A stretch of 64,000 nt of DNA, taken from Pisaster brevispinus. Its lineage: Eukaryota; Echinodermata; Asteroidea; Forcipulatida; Asteriidae. The DNA is taken from assembly GCA_023634235.1 (NCBI GenBank), contig JAMKCF010000004.1, positions 26,296,527 to 26,360,526 on the forward strand, in the 5' to 3' direction. Numbering within the stretch: the stretch's first letter is position 1; each line of letters opens with the position of its first letter. Positions 52,401-58,272 of this stretch are shown here, piece after piece. A program made the position numbers and the translations under genes. The notes beneath the pieces are model-generated. The model was given only the letters and a program-made list of their open reading frames with translations. It did not search any database and was not told the origin of the DNA.

Positions 52401-54651
52401 TTAAACCAAAATGTCAAAAAATAAACTGAAAATGCACTAACATGGATGAACAATGCATGTCAAAATCTACTTCACAACGACTTGGTTGCAATTACCTGAT
52501 AGTTCCAGCACAGCACTGGATGCTGTTACACCTATGCCTTTAGCATACCGATATAATTGGGTGGAACCATCAGCAAAAGGATGACACAGAAACCCATCTG
52601 GACTAATCTGTAAAAAGAAGAACAGAAAGTTATTTCTAATACCTGATAGCTCAAGCACAGCATTGGTTGCGGTCACATCAATGCCTTTAGCATAATTATA
52701 TACTTGGGTGTCCCATTCAATAGTATGACGAAAAAACGGATCAGCCTAGCAATAGCGAGATACATAATTAGCCATTATTGTACACTCACAATCGTTAAAT
52801 TTGCTCTCTTAGCTCAATCAACAACAACAACAATTGGTGTTTAAATAAATTTCTGTGTGATATCCAGCTGAGTGGTATAAACGAAAGCAGGAAAATATTG
52901 AGATTTTTTGTTTCTCTTGAAAACTTCTACAACAGTTCATCACACCATGTCCAAAAGGAGCAAGACAATCTAACAAACAGAACGCTTTATTTGGTCAGGG
53001 AAAGCACAAACAAAATATTGCAGTGATTTATTTTCCAGGAATTAAATGATAAACCGCTGTAAAAGTTATAAAAATGAGAAGTAATACCTTGCTGTTCTGA
53101 TAGTAAAATTAAGTGAGAGTTTGTAGTAAATAATGATTAGGTTGCATATAATTAATTTCTGTTAAATTAGTTTCTTTACATACATAAAAAACAGTACACG
53201 GAAACGTTATGTTCCTGTTAGGCAAGTACAAATGCAAACAACTATTACGCTAGAGAAATTTTTTTTTTTTTTACATTTAAAGAATCATACATACATCAAT
53301 AACGTTTCAAATTTTTTTAATGTAAAATGTCGTTTTGGGAAAATTTGATTAAATGTTCATGATTTGTTTTCTTTTTTCTCTACTTTTCATCTAGGCATCT
53401 CTGATGTTACCTTATTATTACCTCATATATTAAAATTGACATAGCTTGGGATCCTACCTTAATGTAGCTGATCAGATTTATACTCACTGGAAGTCTACTA
53501 CAGAAGGATCCTTCGAGGTACTGCACTGAGTAGTCATCTCCATCTTGAATACATCCCCTGACTGCTTCCTTGAAGGCATCTAAAATATCACTCATCTTAT
53601 ACACACACAATGCTGACTGATCACTAGGTACATCACTAGTCCCATCAGCTCCTTCATTCTTAGCAAACACAGCATACAACACCATGTCCTCAGTATTCAA
53701 ACCTAATGATACAGCAAGATCCTGACCTGCTGGGCCAATATGAGCAGCTTGTACCAAACTGTACACACTACCATCTGATCCTTGGCATTGTAGGGTGATT
53801 TCTGTGTAAGAGTCAAATGTTGGACTGGTCTGACAGACTCTGTTCATTTTAGAAACAAAGACACTGGAATCCAAATCCTGCTTTTGAGAAGTGATGAAGT
53901 ATGTGAATCCATCATATGAGAAACCAGCAACGTATCTGATATGGAAAGGATTTTGAGTATAAGAAGAATCAAATGCAGTAGATGAAGAAAACCCTGTGCC
54001 TGATGGGGATGTCAACAACCCTTCTGTACTGAGGAGTCTTCTGCTAACTGGTGGGATAGCTCTATACCCATCCTCATCAGCATAAGTCACAGCTACATAC
54101 AACCAGTCTCCTCCATCTGACACTGGTCCCATTGGTCCATCAGTTCCTGGTGCAATCAAACCAACAGTAGACAACTCTCCAAAACCAGCAATATTAGGCA
54201 CTGGCCGAAACAACACATCAGTCAAATTATCTGGATTTCTGAACTGACACTTTCCTCCATTCTCACTTCCACATGTAATCAACCGATTCTGATTATCTAA
54301 TATCAGGATTTTATTGTAGTTGGTGAATATATCACATCTATCCTCTCCTAGTTCTTGACATGTACTAACATTCTGTAGCAGATTCAATGAACTATCCAGT
54401 CTGTATAAGTAGTTGACAGCTCCAACATACACAGCTCCATCAGGGCCAGATAGAGTGAAATGATTGAATTTAGCATTGTGGTTACCAGATGGATCATTGG
54501 GAGGTCTAGGAGGATGAGGATTACTGAATGAAGCAATGTGATAAGATGACAGATCTTCTTGCCATTCAGCTGATACATCACTACTTAATAATCCCAGCAG
54601 GATCAAACATACAGCCAACAAGAGAGTTACGTGGCTCCTCCGGGCCTCCAT
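27214..54651 (-). CDS. Plexin, semaphorin receptor, complete (37 coding exons)
   Basis: Exons (high to low): 54651-53458; 52745-52643 or 52607-52496; 52353-52265; 51442-51314; 50360-50254; 50172-50040; 49706-49553; 49460-49361; 49151-49034; 48817-48683; 47638-47543; 47423-47315; 47062-46881; 46503-46349; 45823-45706; 45348-45212; 45026-44862; 41450-41309; 41175-40936; 40031-39855; 39262-39055; 38642-38500; 37948-37818; 36742-36677; 35995-35921; 35042-34976; 34685-34539; 34337-34184; 33670-33570; 32828-32735; 32200-32127; 31391-31254; 29807-29644; 29216-29069; 28475-28340; 28100-28057; 27315-27214. All phases agree and sum to 5775 nt: 1924 aa (1927 with the other exon 2). Domains: signal peptide 1-28; sema to about 495; PSI modules near 506, 680 and 825; IPT repeats to about 1255; membrane helix 1282-1306; split GAP about 1330-1924 with Rho-binding insert about 1540-1660. 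Length and order match the plexin family. Subclass A or B is not decided. Confidence 0.93.
27440..27780 (+). repeat. Dispersed repeat with ctcaacgtttcga motif, copy A
   Basis: It begins near gcctctgaaaaaagctt and contains tctcaacgtttcgactacag and gtcttcatcagcag, followed by internal inverted pieces (gaggtggacactgt against gatgtgtccacc). The same unit lies at 58520-58850 in the duplicated block. It sits in the last plexin intron and has no coding potential. Confidence 0.5.
29069..29807 (-). other. Plexin GAP core exons 33 and 34
   Basis: Exon 33 (29807-29644) encodes IVIQEYVDNMFRTILSAESA and KFLFNFFDDQAQMYDL. Exon 34 (29216-29069) encodes the hallmark LPLRFWSNAIKHPDYIFDI, including the arginine in LPLRFW conserved in plexin GAP domains. 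These match the C2 half of the plexin GAP. Retention of the motif suggests an active GAP; activity itself is inference. Confidence 0.9.
29912..30264 (+). mobile_element. SINE-like insertion, present only in copy A
   Basis: Copy A reads gacgaatagattcgg, then about 350 extra bases, then agccatctgtgctttg. Copy B at 61973-62000 reads the same flanks joined directly. The extra segment holds tcagtccctacctgtttgcg and gttttcctcccacatctaaa, shared with the element at 18063-18290. It therefore inserted after the duplication or was lost from copy B. Confidence 0.65.
30925..31130. mobile_element. Foldback element in plexin intron 32
   Basis: The left arm (from cttgcgggtacaaacctg through ttggttctgagaagagcttg and tctcagcgtttcga) is mirrored by the right arm (ccgagaccacacctgctctt, ctaagaaccaac, ggttgtacccgcaac). 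The two arms form a near-perfect hairpin about 200 bases long. Similar peptides on both strands are a result of this symmetry. A more diverged copy lies at 62630-62850. Confidence 0.75.
31254..31391 (-). other. Plexin exon 32
   Basis: 138 nt, phase 0 at both ends, between ttcctatag and gtaatc. It encodes TQKMESFTVKELGTEQRG, then SLNKRSQWAVYK and FQRVLSSK. By position it aligns with the segment before the second half of the GAP. The same length and frame are kept in copy B (62983-63120) despite several substitutions, which argues that both are coding. Confidence 0.8.
32127..34685 (-). other. Plexin Rho-binding domain region, exons 27 to 31
   Basis: Exon 27 encodes GPIDAVTGQATFSL. Exon 28 gives VLDVDTISQVKEKILD and KPYSSRPSANQVNL, and exon 29 gives WHQRKNKRLVLTDK. 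Exon 30 starts VPDRAPVTLVEKG, and exon 31 ends in EGVRDWHL. These reproduce the conserved plexin series of a D-x-I/V-T-G motif, a T-x-x-Q-x-K-E-K helix, Y-S-x-R-P, and the W-H-L motif that returns to the GAP. The linker between VTLV and WHL is shorter than in vertebrate A plexins. Confidence 0.88.
35086..35485 (+). repeat. Dispersed repeat, copy 2
   Basis: It shares ordered blocks with 2694-3085: agaccagtatcctcacttgg, tgtatcccaacatatgc, ctctaaaactacattactta and aagtaagtttttatggtcat. It lies in plexin intron 25. This copy lacks the 138-bp-family insert found in copy 1. Confidence 0.6.
35800..35915. mobile_element. GGGTCA-family fragment in a plexin intron
   Basis: The words gcgtcagtttgacccgtttc and actgacccagaaatggatca repeat the element family seen more fully at 26150-26515. 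It ends just before the donor of plexin exon 25. Confidence 0.45.
36181..36417. mobile_element. MITE-like element with 50-bp inverted ends
   Basis: The left arm 36188-36237 begins ctgtgttggttctggcgtgt. The right arm 36361-36410 ends catgtcagaaccaacacag. They are close to perfect reverse complements, flanked by ttata and tataa, which may be target-site remnants. The centre has a cgaaacgtcgag motif shared with other elements of this window. It sits in plexin intron 24. Confidence 0.8.
36790..37080 (+). mobile_element. 3' tail of a LINE-like polyprotein
   Basis: Frames on the + strand read FFTHTLLLC and, after a shift, FILRTASLWNSLPGACF. The pattern R-T-x-x-L-W-N-S-L-P is the usual C-terminal signature of jockey/CR1-like retrotransposon proteins. 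No other domain is present, and the piece is frameshifted and intronic (plexin intron 23). Confidence 0.5.
37384..37480 (+). repeat. tRNA-derived SINE head
   Basis: tagctcagatggtagag (A box) and ggttgaaatccc (B box) are spaced as in a tRNA gene, with tctaga and tctctagtc at the ends. The anticodon arm is irregular and the sequence is followed by a T-run, so I call it a SINE and not a functional tRNA. It is in plexin intron 23. Confidence 0.6.
38500..38642 (-). other. Plexin exon 22, first half of the GAP
   Basis: It encodes FSRRQIDIFQLTSDVEVNG then MPFVSHRDYVTNMLFIGHES. The series G-[IM]-P-F-x-x-x-R-x-Y-V-x-x-x-L-F is a plexin cytoplasmic hallmark. Exon 23 continues with FNRLLGNKTFLLFLIQTLD, equally typical. 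Confidence 0.9.
39055..39262 (-). other. Plexin exon 21, transmembrane segment
   Basis: It encodes VVHSNLEFRIGYIAYP, then a hydrophobic stretch of about 25 residues (ATVLAVIGAVIFIILVCVVI) followed by basic RLYRASRD. This is the stop-transfer arrangement of a single-pass type I membrane protein. Confidence 0.93.
39390..39854. repeat. Tandem copies of plexin exon 20 tail plus donor
   Basis: Directly downstream of exon 20 (39855-40031) on the minus strand there are about five imperfect units of roughly 70-100 bases. On the + strand each has the order acttaccagaccac, gaagccctctctctgtgtct, tggcccttgaagtcc and caagtaaattacaac. The exon's own end reads acttacccagaccacgggaa then tgtgtcttggcccttgaagt. 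At least three units retain a usable donor (ttac in cttaccag or cttaccca at 39408, 39588 and 39651). Confidence 0.75.
40936..41450 (-). other. Plexin exons 18 and 19, membrane-proximal ectodomain
   Basis: Exon 18 encodes GGRELVVRGTDLDTTQMA, an IPT-type strand pair, then ITKNKRSVGSDE. K-N-K-R fits a furin-type cleavage consensus. Exon 19 gives CALDGPSEFMQCLTPDI and onward to EYDKFENDLFEKKGELMMIK. The exons flank intron 17 on its 3' side. Confidence 0.85.
41640..44690 (+). mobile_element. Broken non-LTR retrotransposon in plexin intron 17
   Basis: On the + strand, fragments encode an endonuclease-like SFVCGDFNSRNTAWGYPN. Then comes reverse transcriptase: SYRPISLLSHIYKLLERLL, AGFRKGKSTTDQAVRL, VLVDLTAAFDTVW and YADDTA with KYLGVTLDRSLTFHEH. 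A C-terminal CACGKIQTMDHVID zinc-knuckle-like piece follows. Stops and frameshifts (for example at 42247, 43084, 43553 and 44152) interrupt it at least four times, so it cannot make one protein. It lies antisense to the plexin gene. Jockey/I/CR1-like by motif; the exact clade is not determined. Confidence 0.85.
44862..46503 (-). other. Plexin IPT-repeat exons 14 to 17
   Basis: Exon 14 gives VYPLTGPIEGNTIVSVMGTD, the opening pattern of an IPT/TIG domain (P-x-x-G-P-x-x-G-x-T). Exon 15 gives VPVSLTVMGGDG. Exon 16 gives PSITSFGPGFGPAAGGTRI, opening the next IPT, and exon 17 ends AITEVSPTSSIYA, leading into a further one. All phases match. Exon 16 ends in a GC donor (aacaag then gcaagt). Confidence 0.88.
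45483..45552. repeat. ATTG microsatellite
   Basis: About seventeen tetranucleotide units (attg/atta/atcg) in the intron between plexin exons 15 and 16. Confidence 0.9.
46745..46860. repeat. Extra copy of plexin exon 13 tail and donor
   Basis: tactcgcctcttggaagata, ggatcagggtatttgg and accgttattatgg repeat, about 125 bases away, the end of exon 13 (tactcacatcttggaggatt, ggatcagggcagttgg, cattgttattatggg). The flanking caataatt-aata text is copied too. In this copy the donor has become GCGAGT instead of GTGAGT, so it is probably silent. Confidence 0.75.
46881..47062 (-). other. Plexin exon 13, third PSI module
   Basis: It encodes TLYKCGVLKPDCSRCVTARP, then ELECVWCNAMCELRESC. The cysteine spacing C-x6-C-x2-C-x9-C-x2-C is that of a PSI module, with VWC in place of the usual GWC. 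The exon ends NCPDPILQD before gtgagt. Confidence 0.88.
47665..48682 (-). other. Plexin intron 10
   Basis: A 1-kb intron between exons 10 and 11. It is AT-rich with T-runs and a short (g)n patch near 48595. No repeat family or gene is recognised. Confidence 0.55.
49034..50360 (-). other. Plexin exons 5 to 9, PSI 1, IPT-like region and PSI 2
   Basis: Exon 5 encodes VESCGQYTTCETCIGTDA then GGPYCGWCSLQRQ, a canonical PSI module (C-x-x-C, P-Y-C-G-W-C). Exons 6 to 8 give TQCIEITNV-type text, LPITVTEQQ, ITVSVEQLPDLL and FYFYECSTHTS, the linker between PSI 1 and PSI 2. Exon 9 gives CVSCVGSRWACDWC, a second PSI. All phases agree. Confidence 0.88.
50470..51313. repeat. 58-bp array made of exon 4 tail plus splice donor
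   Basis: About fourteen units lie directly downstream of plexin exon 4, in intron 4. On the sense strand each unit ends gaacaaaaggtacaataac. The first 48 bases equal the last 16 codons of exon 4 (KIND-x-TREMYILTEQK) and the next ten equal the start of the intron, with the donor AAAAG/GTACAA. Inner units are nearly identical; the edge units (50510, 51200) are diverged. Reading through any unit meets TAA within five codons of the donor. Confidence 0.93.
51314..51442 (-). other. Plexin exon 4, end of sema domain
   Basis: It encodes VHIQSKTLARLYERVDLDMS then EMYILTEQK, the stretch before the first PSI that in plexins reads like H-L-Y-V-M-T. 129 nt, phase 0 to 0. Its 3' third is the founder of the 58-bp array. 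Confidence 0.9.
51862..51950 (+). repeat. tRNA-derived SINE fragment
   Basis: tagcttagttgtagagcgcc and gtggcaggttcaatttcc correspond to A and B boxes. The downstream tttgtttaaccccaaagat matches the tail of the copy at 37384 (aattaaccccaaatcat). It sits in plexin intron 3. Confidence 0.55.
52265..52353 (-). other. Plexin exon 3, last sema blade
   Basis: It encodes TLMSFIITTTEMNHTVAIIG then TNSSGELLK. The pattern V-A-I-I-G-T-x-S-G-x-L-x-K is the usual last strand pair of plexin sema domains. It joins either exon 2 version through a split GAC codon. Confidence 0.9.
52496..52607 (-). other. Plexin exon 2, version B (mutually exclusive)
   Basis: 112 nt between the acceptor aatctgt (sense acag) and the donor gtaattg, phase 0 to 1. 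It encodes ISPDGFLCHPFADGSTQLYR then YAKGIGVTASSAVLELS. It is homologous to version A at 52643-52745 but three residues longer. It contains one cysteine not found in version A. Confidence 0.88.
52643..52745 (-). other. Plexin exon 2, version A (mutually exclusive)
   Basis: 103 nt between sense ctag and donor gtattag, phase 0 to 1. It encodes ADPFFRHTIEWDTQVYNYA then KGIDVTATNAVLELS. Only 35 nt separate its donor from the acceptor of version B, too short for normal splicing of the two together. Joining both would also shift the frame, since 215 nt leaves phase 2. Confidence 0.88.
53458..54651 (-). other. Plexin exon 1, signal peptide and most of the sema domain
   Basis: 398 codons before gtagga. 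MEARRSHVTLLLAVCLILLG is a signal peptide with likely cleavage after SDVSA. The sema part shows HFTLSGPDGAVYVGAVNYLY, CQELGEDRCDIFTNYNK, LITCGSENGGKCQF, GFGELSTVGLIAPGTDGP, DGFTYFITSQKQ and SALCVYKMSDILDAF, all typical. An in-frame ATG 13 codons upstream (54690) would put MPLNIPGPGTFNT before the signal. The start at 54651 (acactATGG) was chosen for its signal peptide and strong context. Confidence 0.93.
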
Positions 54652-54699
54652 AGTGTTGAATGTTCCCGGACCAGGGATGTTTAGGGGCACCCGACACTG

Positions 54700-55945
54700 A
54701 ATTTACACTTGTGTTCTTCTGCCGGAGATACAAACTCTAAACAACACTTCGAACACCACAGTGTGAAAAAATTAAATACATGGCTGGACATTGAATCAAA
54801 ACCAGCAGCTTCTCACGATATCTTACAAGTCTCTGGAAAACACACAACCGTGTATTAAGTTATAAAACGCCAGAAACTAAAACTAAAAAGCAGTTTATTT
54901 ATTTCCTTGTTTGGGATCATTTTGATTCTATTTCCCCAGTTATTAAAAACAGACAGCGTGTGATTTGTAGGACCATACTTTACTCTATAGGCCTTTTTGT
55001 TACGTAAAGCCCGATTCACTTACGTCATTACAAGATTCACTTTCATTTCTCAGGACTGATTTTTGTTTTTGCATGTACACTCAGTCTCTGATCTTTATCA
55101 GCTCAGGCTACAAAACGGAGTTCTTACCTGCTGTATCCGTGATTTTCACCGTCTGTTTGTGATAGGATTGCAATTTGTCTTTCATCTGCAATCAGCTGAC
55201 TAGGGATATGATGTACCAGAATGAAGAAAGAGTTGTCGTTGCTGTAACAGTCAAAAACAAAAACGTTCCCGATGTTGTGTTCACACTCGAATCGTTTATG
55301 TGCATACACAACTTCTTCCTTATTGAGTACTCAAAATGCACAGCATGCAGAATACACGAACTTTTTGTGGAAGTCGTTTTATGCTGGTTTCAGTCTGTCG
55401 TCGTGACGTTAATAATTTGCATATTGATGGCAGCGGAGAAACGAATCATGAATAACTTTTAGCTCTGAATCTCGCACACGCGCGTGGGTCGGGCACATGA
55501 GGCGATCGTGTTCGTTCATCAGCCACTCATAATAAAGCCAATTTTATAAAGCCAATTTTATAAAGCCACTTTTAAGTGTTTTTATTTGAATATTTGCAAC
55601 TGTTTATAGATACAAGCACTTAAAATTGTATTAATAGAAAAATAAACACACGAGAGGGCGGTAGTTTGTGTGATCGCATCACTTTCCATGAGTGTTATTG
55701 AAGAGACAAAAAAGCTACATTGAACAGTCTTTTCTTGATGTACAGGTAAATGCGTAAGTTTTAATTTTATTTTAAACTGGTCATTCTGCAAAAACAAATT
55801 ACATAAGATCGTTAAATTCTTCTTTCTCGAATGACTATAAATAAAGGCATTACTATAATATCTTTATAACCATATTCCATAGGTTAAATAAAGATTGCAA
55901 GTGTTGCATTAAGTGTAATAGTTTACAGCTTGAATGCATTATCTG
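54700..55945. other. Intergenic, 5' flank of the complete plexin
   Basis: It includes the probable promoter and 5' UTR region of the plexin, with a pyrimidine-rich stretch and many short open frames, none recognised. A local repeat aataaagccaattttataa occurs twice near 55532-55570. No clear TATA box is supported. Confidence 0.5.
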
Positions 55946-55949
55946 ACAG

Positions 55950-56433
55950 CTCCCAGTGCAGTTTCTGTGTAAGAGTCAAAGAATGGACTGGTCTGACAGA
56001 CTCTGTTCATTTGAGAAACAATAATTTTGGAACAAAAACCCTGCTTTTTAGAAGTATGTGAATCCATCATATGAGAAACCAGCAACGTACCTGATATGTA
56101 AAGGATTTTTAATATAAATAGAATCAAATGCAGTAAATGAAGAAAACTCTGTGCCTGGTAGTGGGGATATCAACAACCCTTCTGTACTGAGGAGTCTTCT
56201 GCTAACTGCTGGGATACCTCTATACCCATCCTCAGCAGCATAAGTCACAGCTACATACAACCAGTCTCCTCCATCTGGCCCTACTCCAGTTGGTCCATCA
56301 GTTTCTGGTGCAATCAAACCAACAGTAGACAGAGCTCCAAAACCAGCAACATTAGGCACTGGACGAAACAACACATCAGTCAAATCATCTGGATTCCTGA
56401 ACTGACACTTTTCTCCATTCTCATTTCCACTTG
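55950..56433 (-). pseudogene. Truncated copy of plexin exon 1 (sema fragment)
   Basis: Minus strand. It matches the exon 1 region encoding from about GGKCQF to SYTEIT: LTDVLFRPVPNVAGFGALST, DGGDWLYVAVTYAAEDGYRG, RLLSTEGLLISP, IRYVAGFSYDGFTYF, then NRVCQTSPFFDSYTET. After DGFTYF, about eight bases are missing relative to exon 1, causing a frameshift and stop. It lacks a start, a signal peptide and splice sites. It stops abruptly at about 56433, exactly where the duplicated 3' flank of the second plexin begins. Confidence 0.9.
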
Positions 56434-57103
56434 TGACGTTGTATGCAAGCGTCTTTAAACTTCAAATTTGAGCTGAAGTCTCACTACCTGTTATTCTATC
56501 TCTTATTTTCAACATGGTATGTAAAATGTCAACTTACAGTTTATTTTAATAACTAGCGTCTTGAAGACCATGGCACTAAATTCTGTATTAATTTACATTT
56601 ATCTGGATTATTTAATCATAAATTTTTCAATTATCCTTGATTAACTAAATAATATAAAAGTTAAATGCGACCTCACAAATACAAGTTTACCGTTACAGTC
56701 TTGCATAAAACAAAATTACATTTTTATTGTTTACTAAAAGTGGCTAAACAATTACTTGGAGTATTTTATAACTATACATTTATCAATTATCCTAGACAAA
56801 CTAAATGATATAAAGATCAATTTCATCCTCGCAAATACAAGTTTACCGTCACAGTCTTGCTAAAAACAAATTCGCATTTTTATTGTTAACTAAAAGTGGC
56901 TATACATTTTAAACCCATTATTTTGTTTTACATTAATTGTAAACAACCCTACAACAAGCACCCTGAGTATACGAATTTTGTATATAATATACACTGTCAA
57001 CCAAAAACTCTCGGCGTTTAACAACCTAACTTTGTAGAAACTAACAACCCGTAGGCCTATCTACCTTACTGATCACTGTACTTAAACAGCTTTCCTGGGG
57101 CTA

Positions 57104-57460
57104 CACTCCCAAAAAACACCCGGGTCAGAATTGACCCGGATCCGCCGGGTGCCGTAGGGTCTGATCCATTTCTGGGTCAGTATGACTACACTGTAGGAAG
57201 TTGTACACCATTCTCTTTTACTGGGATGTATTTTGCCGAAAATGAGCTGGAAATCCTAGACTACTTTGAAAACAATTTCAGTAAAAAAATTTGACACATA
57301 TTCTGTGTCATGTACTGACCCAGAAGTTGGTAAAAATGTGCAGAATCTGAGTCAAAATCCCATTTTTAAACCACTTTCTGGGTCAGCCTGATCCAGAAAT
57401 GGGTCAAGCCCCTGGGATCCAGAATCCGGGTCAATTCTAACCCATAGTTTTTAGAGTGCA
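57104..57460. mobile_element. GGGTCA-family element, copy B
   Basis: Counterpart of 26150-26515, with the same flanks and inverted ends (cacccgggtcagaattgacc and ctgggtcagcctgatccaga, aatgggtcaagcccctggga). It was inserted before the segmental duplication. Confidence 0.65.
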
Positions 57461-58272
57461 TCACTTACTGCTGCATTACAATAAACATTCATGATTGACT
57501 GCCTTTCAAATAAACAATATCCCAACAAACTCTACACTGTTGGCACCACTGCGCCATTCTCTTTAATGCGGTGTATATTTTGCCCCAAATGTGCTGGGAA
57601 AACCTTTATGACTTTGAAAAACATTTCAGTTAAATTATAAAATAGAAGAGAAAATATGTAAACATTAAGATAACATGGTTCAAAACATACGTTTTTACAA
57701 TCCCAAACAGAGCTAGTGTCATTCCTTAATTGTTGTAAATCAGACTATTATTGTCTACTGGAAACCCGTACATAGCGGTACGTTTTCGTTGGGAATTCTA
57801 TATACCAAGACATTTGTTTATTGTTGTCTTTGGCAAACCGAAACAGAAACCTGGCGTATGGGAAAGCAACTTTTCTTACCTATTGCATTACTCCAGTCAC
57901 ACCGTATTCAATGTCATTTTGAGTATGTTTCAAGACCAATGTCAACAAAAAGACTCTTGGCAATTTAACACTGGTCTCATTCAAACTTGTTTGAAAATAA
58001 ATGTTGCATCAGCATTCAACAGTCAAAATGGGTAATTCAATTTCAACAGTTTTGCATTCACTAGTCAAGTGAGATCATTCAAGTTTATTAGGTTGAAAAG
58101 ATCAGAAAGTTTCGTAGGAACCAGCAGCAAGAGGCTGTTGAAACATTCAATTGCATCAAGTGTAACTAAATAGTGGAAAATTCAAGTGAAGAATGTTGAA
58201 AATGTTAAGTTATTTGCTTATAAATTCTTGCTGAAGTTGACCGGGAAACCCCACATTACACCTCGGGAAATT

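Noticed and set aside
54652..54690. Upstream plexin start at 54690
   Set aside because: It would place 13 polar residues before the signal peptide; the ATG at 54651 begins it directly and has a stronger context. It cannot be excluded.
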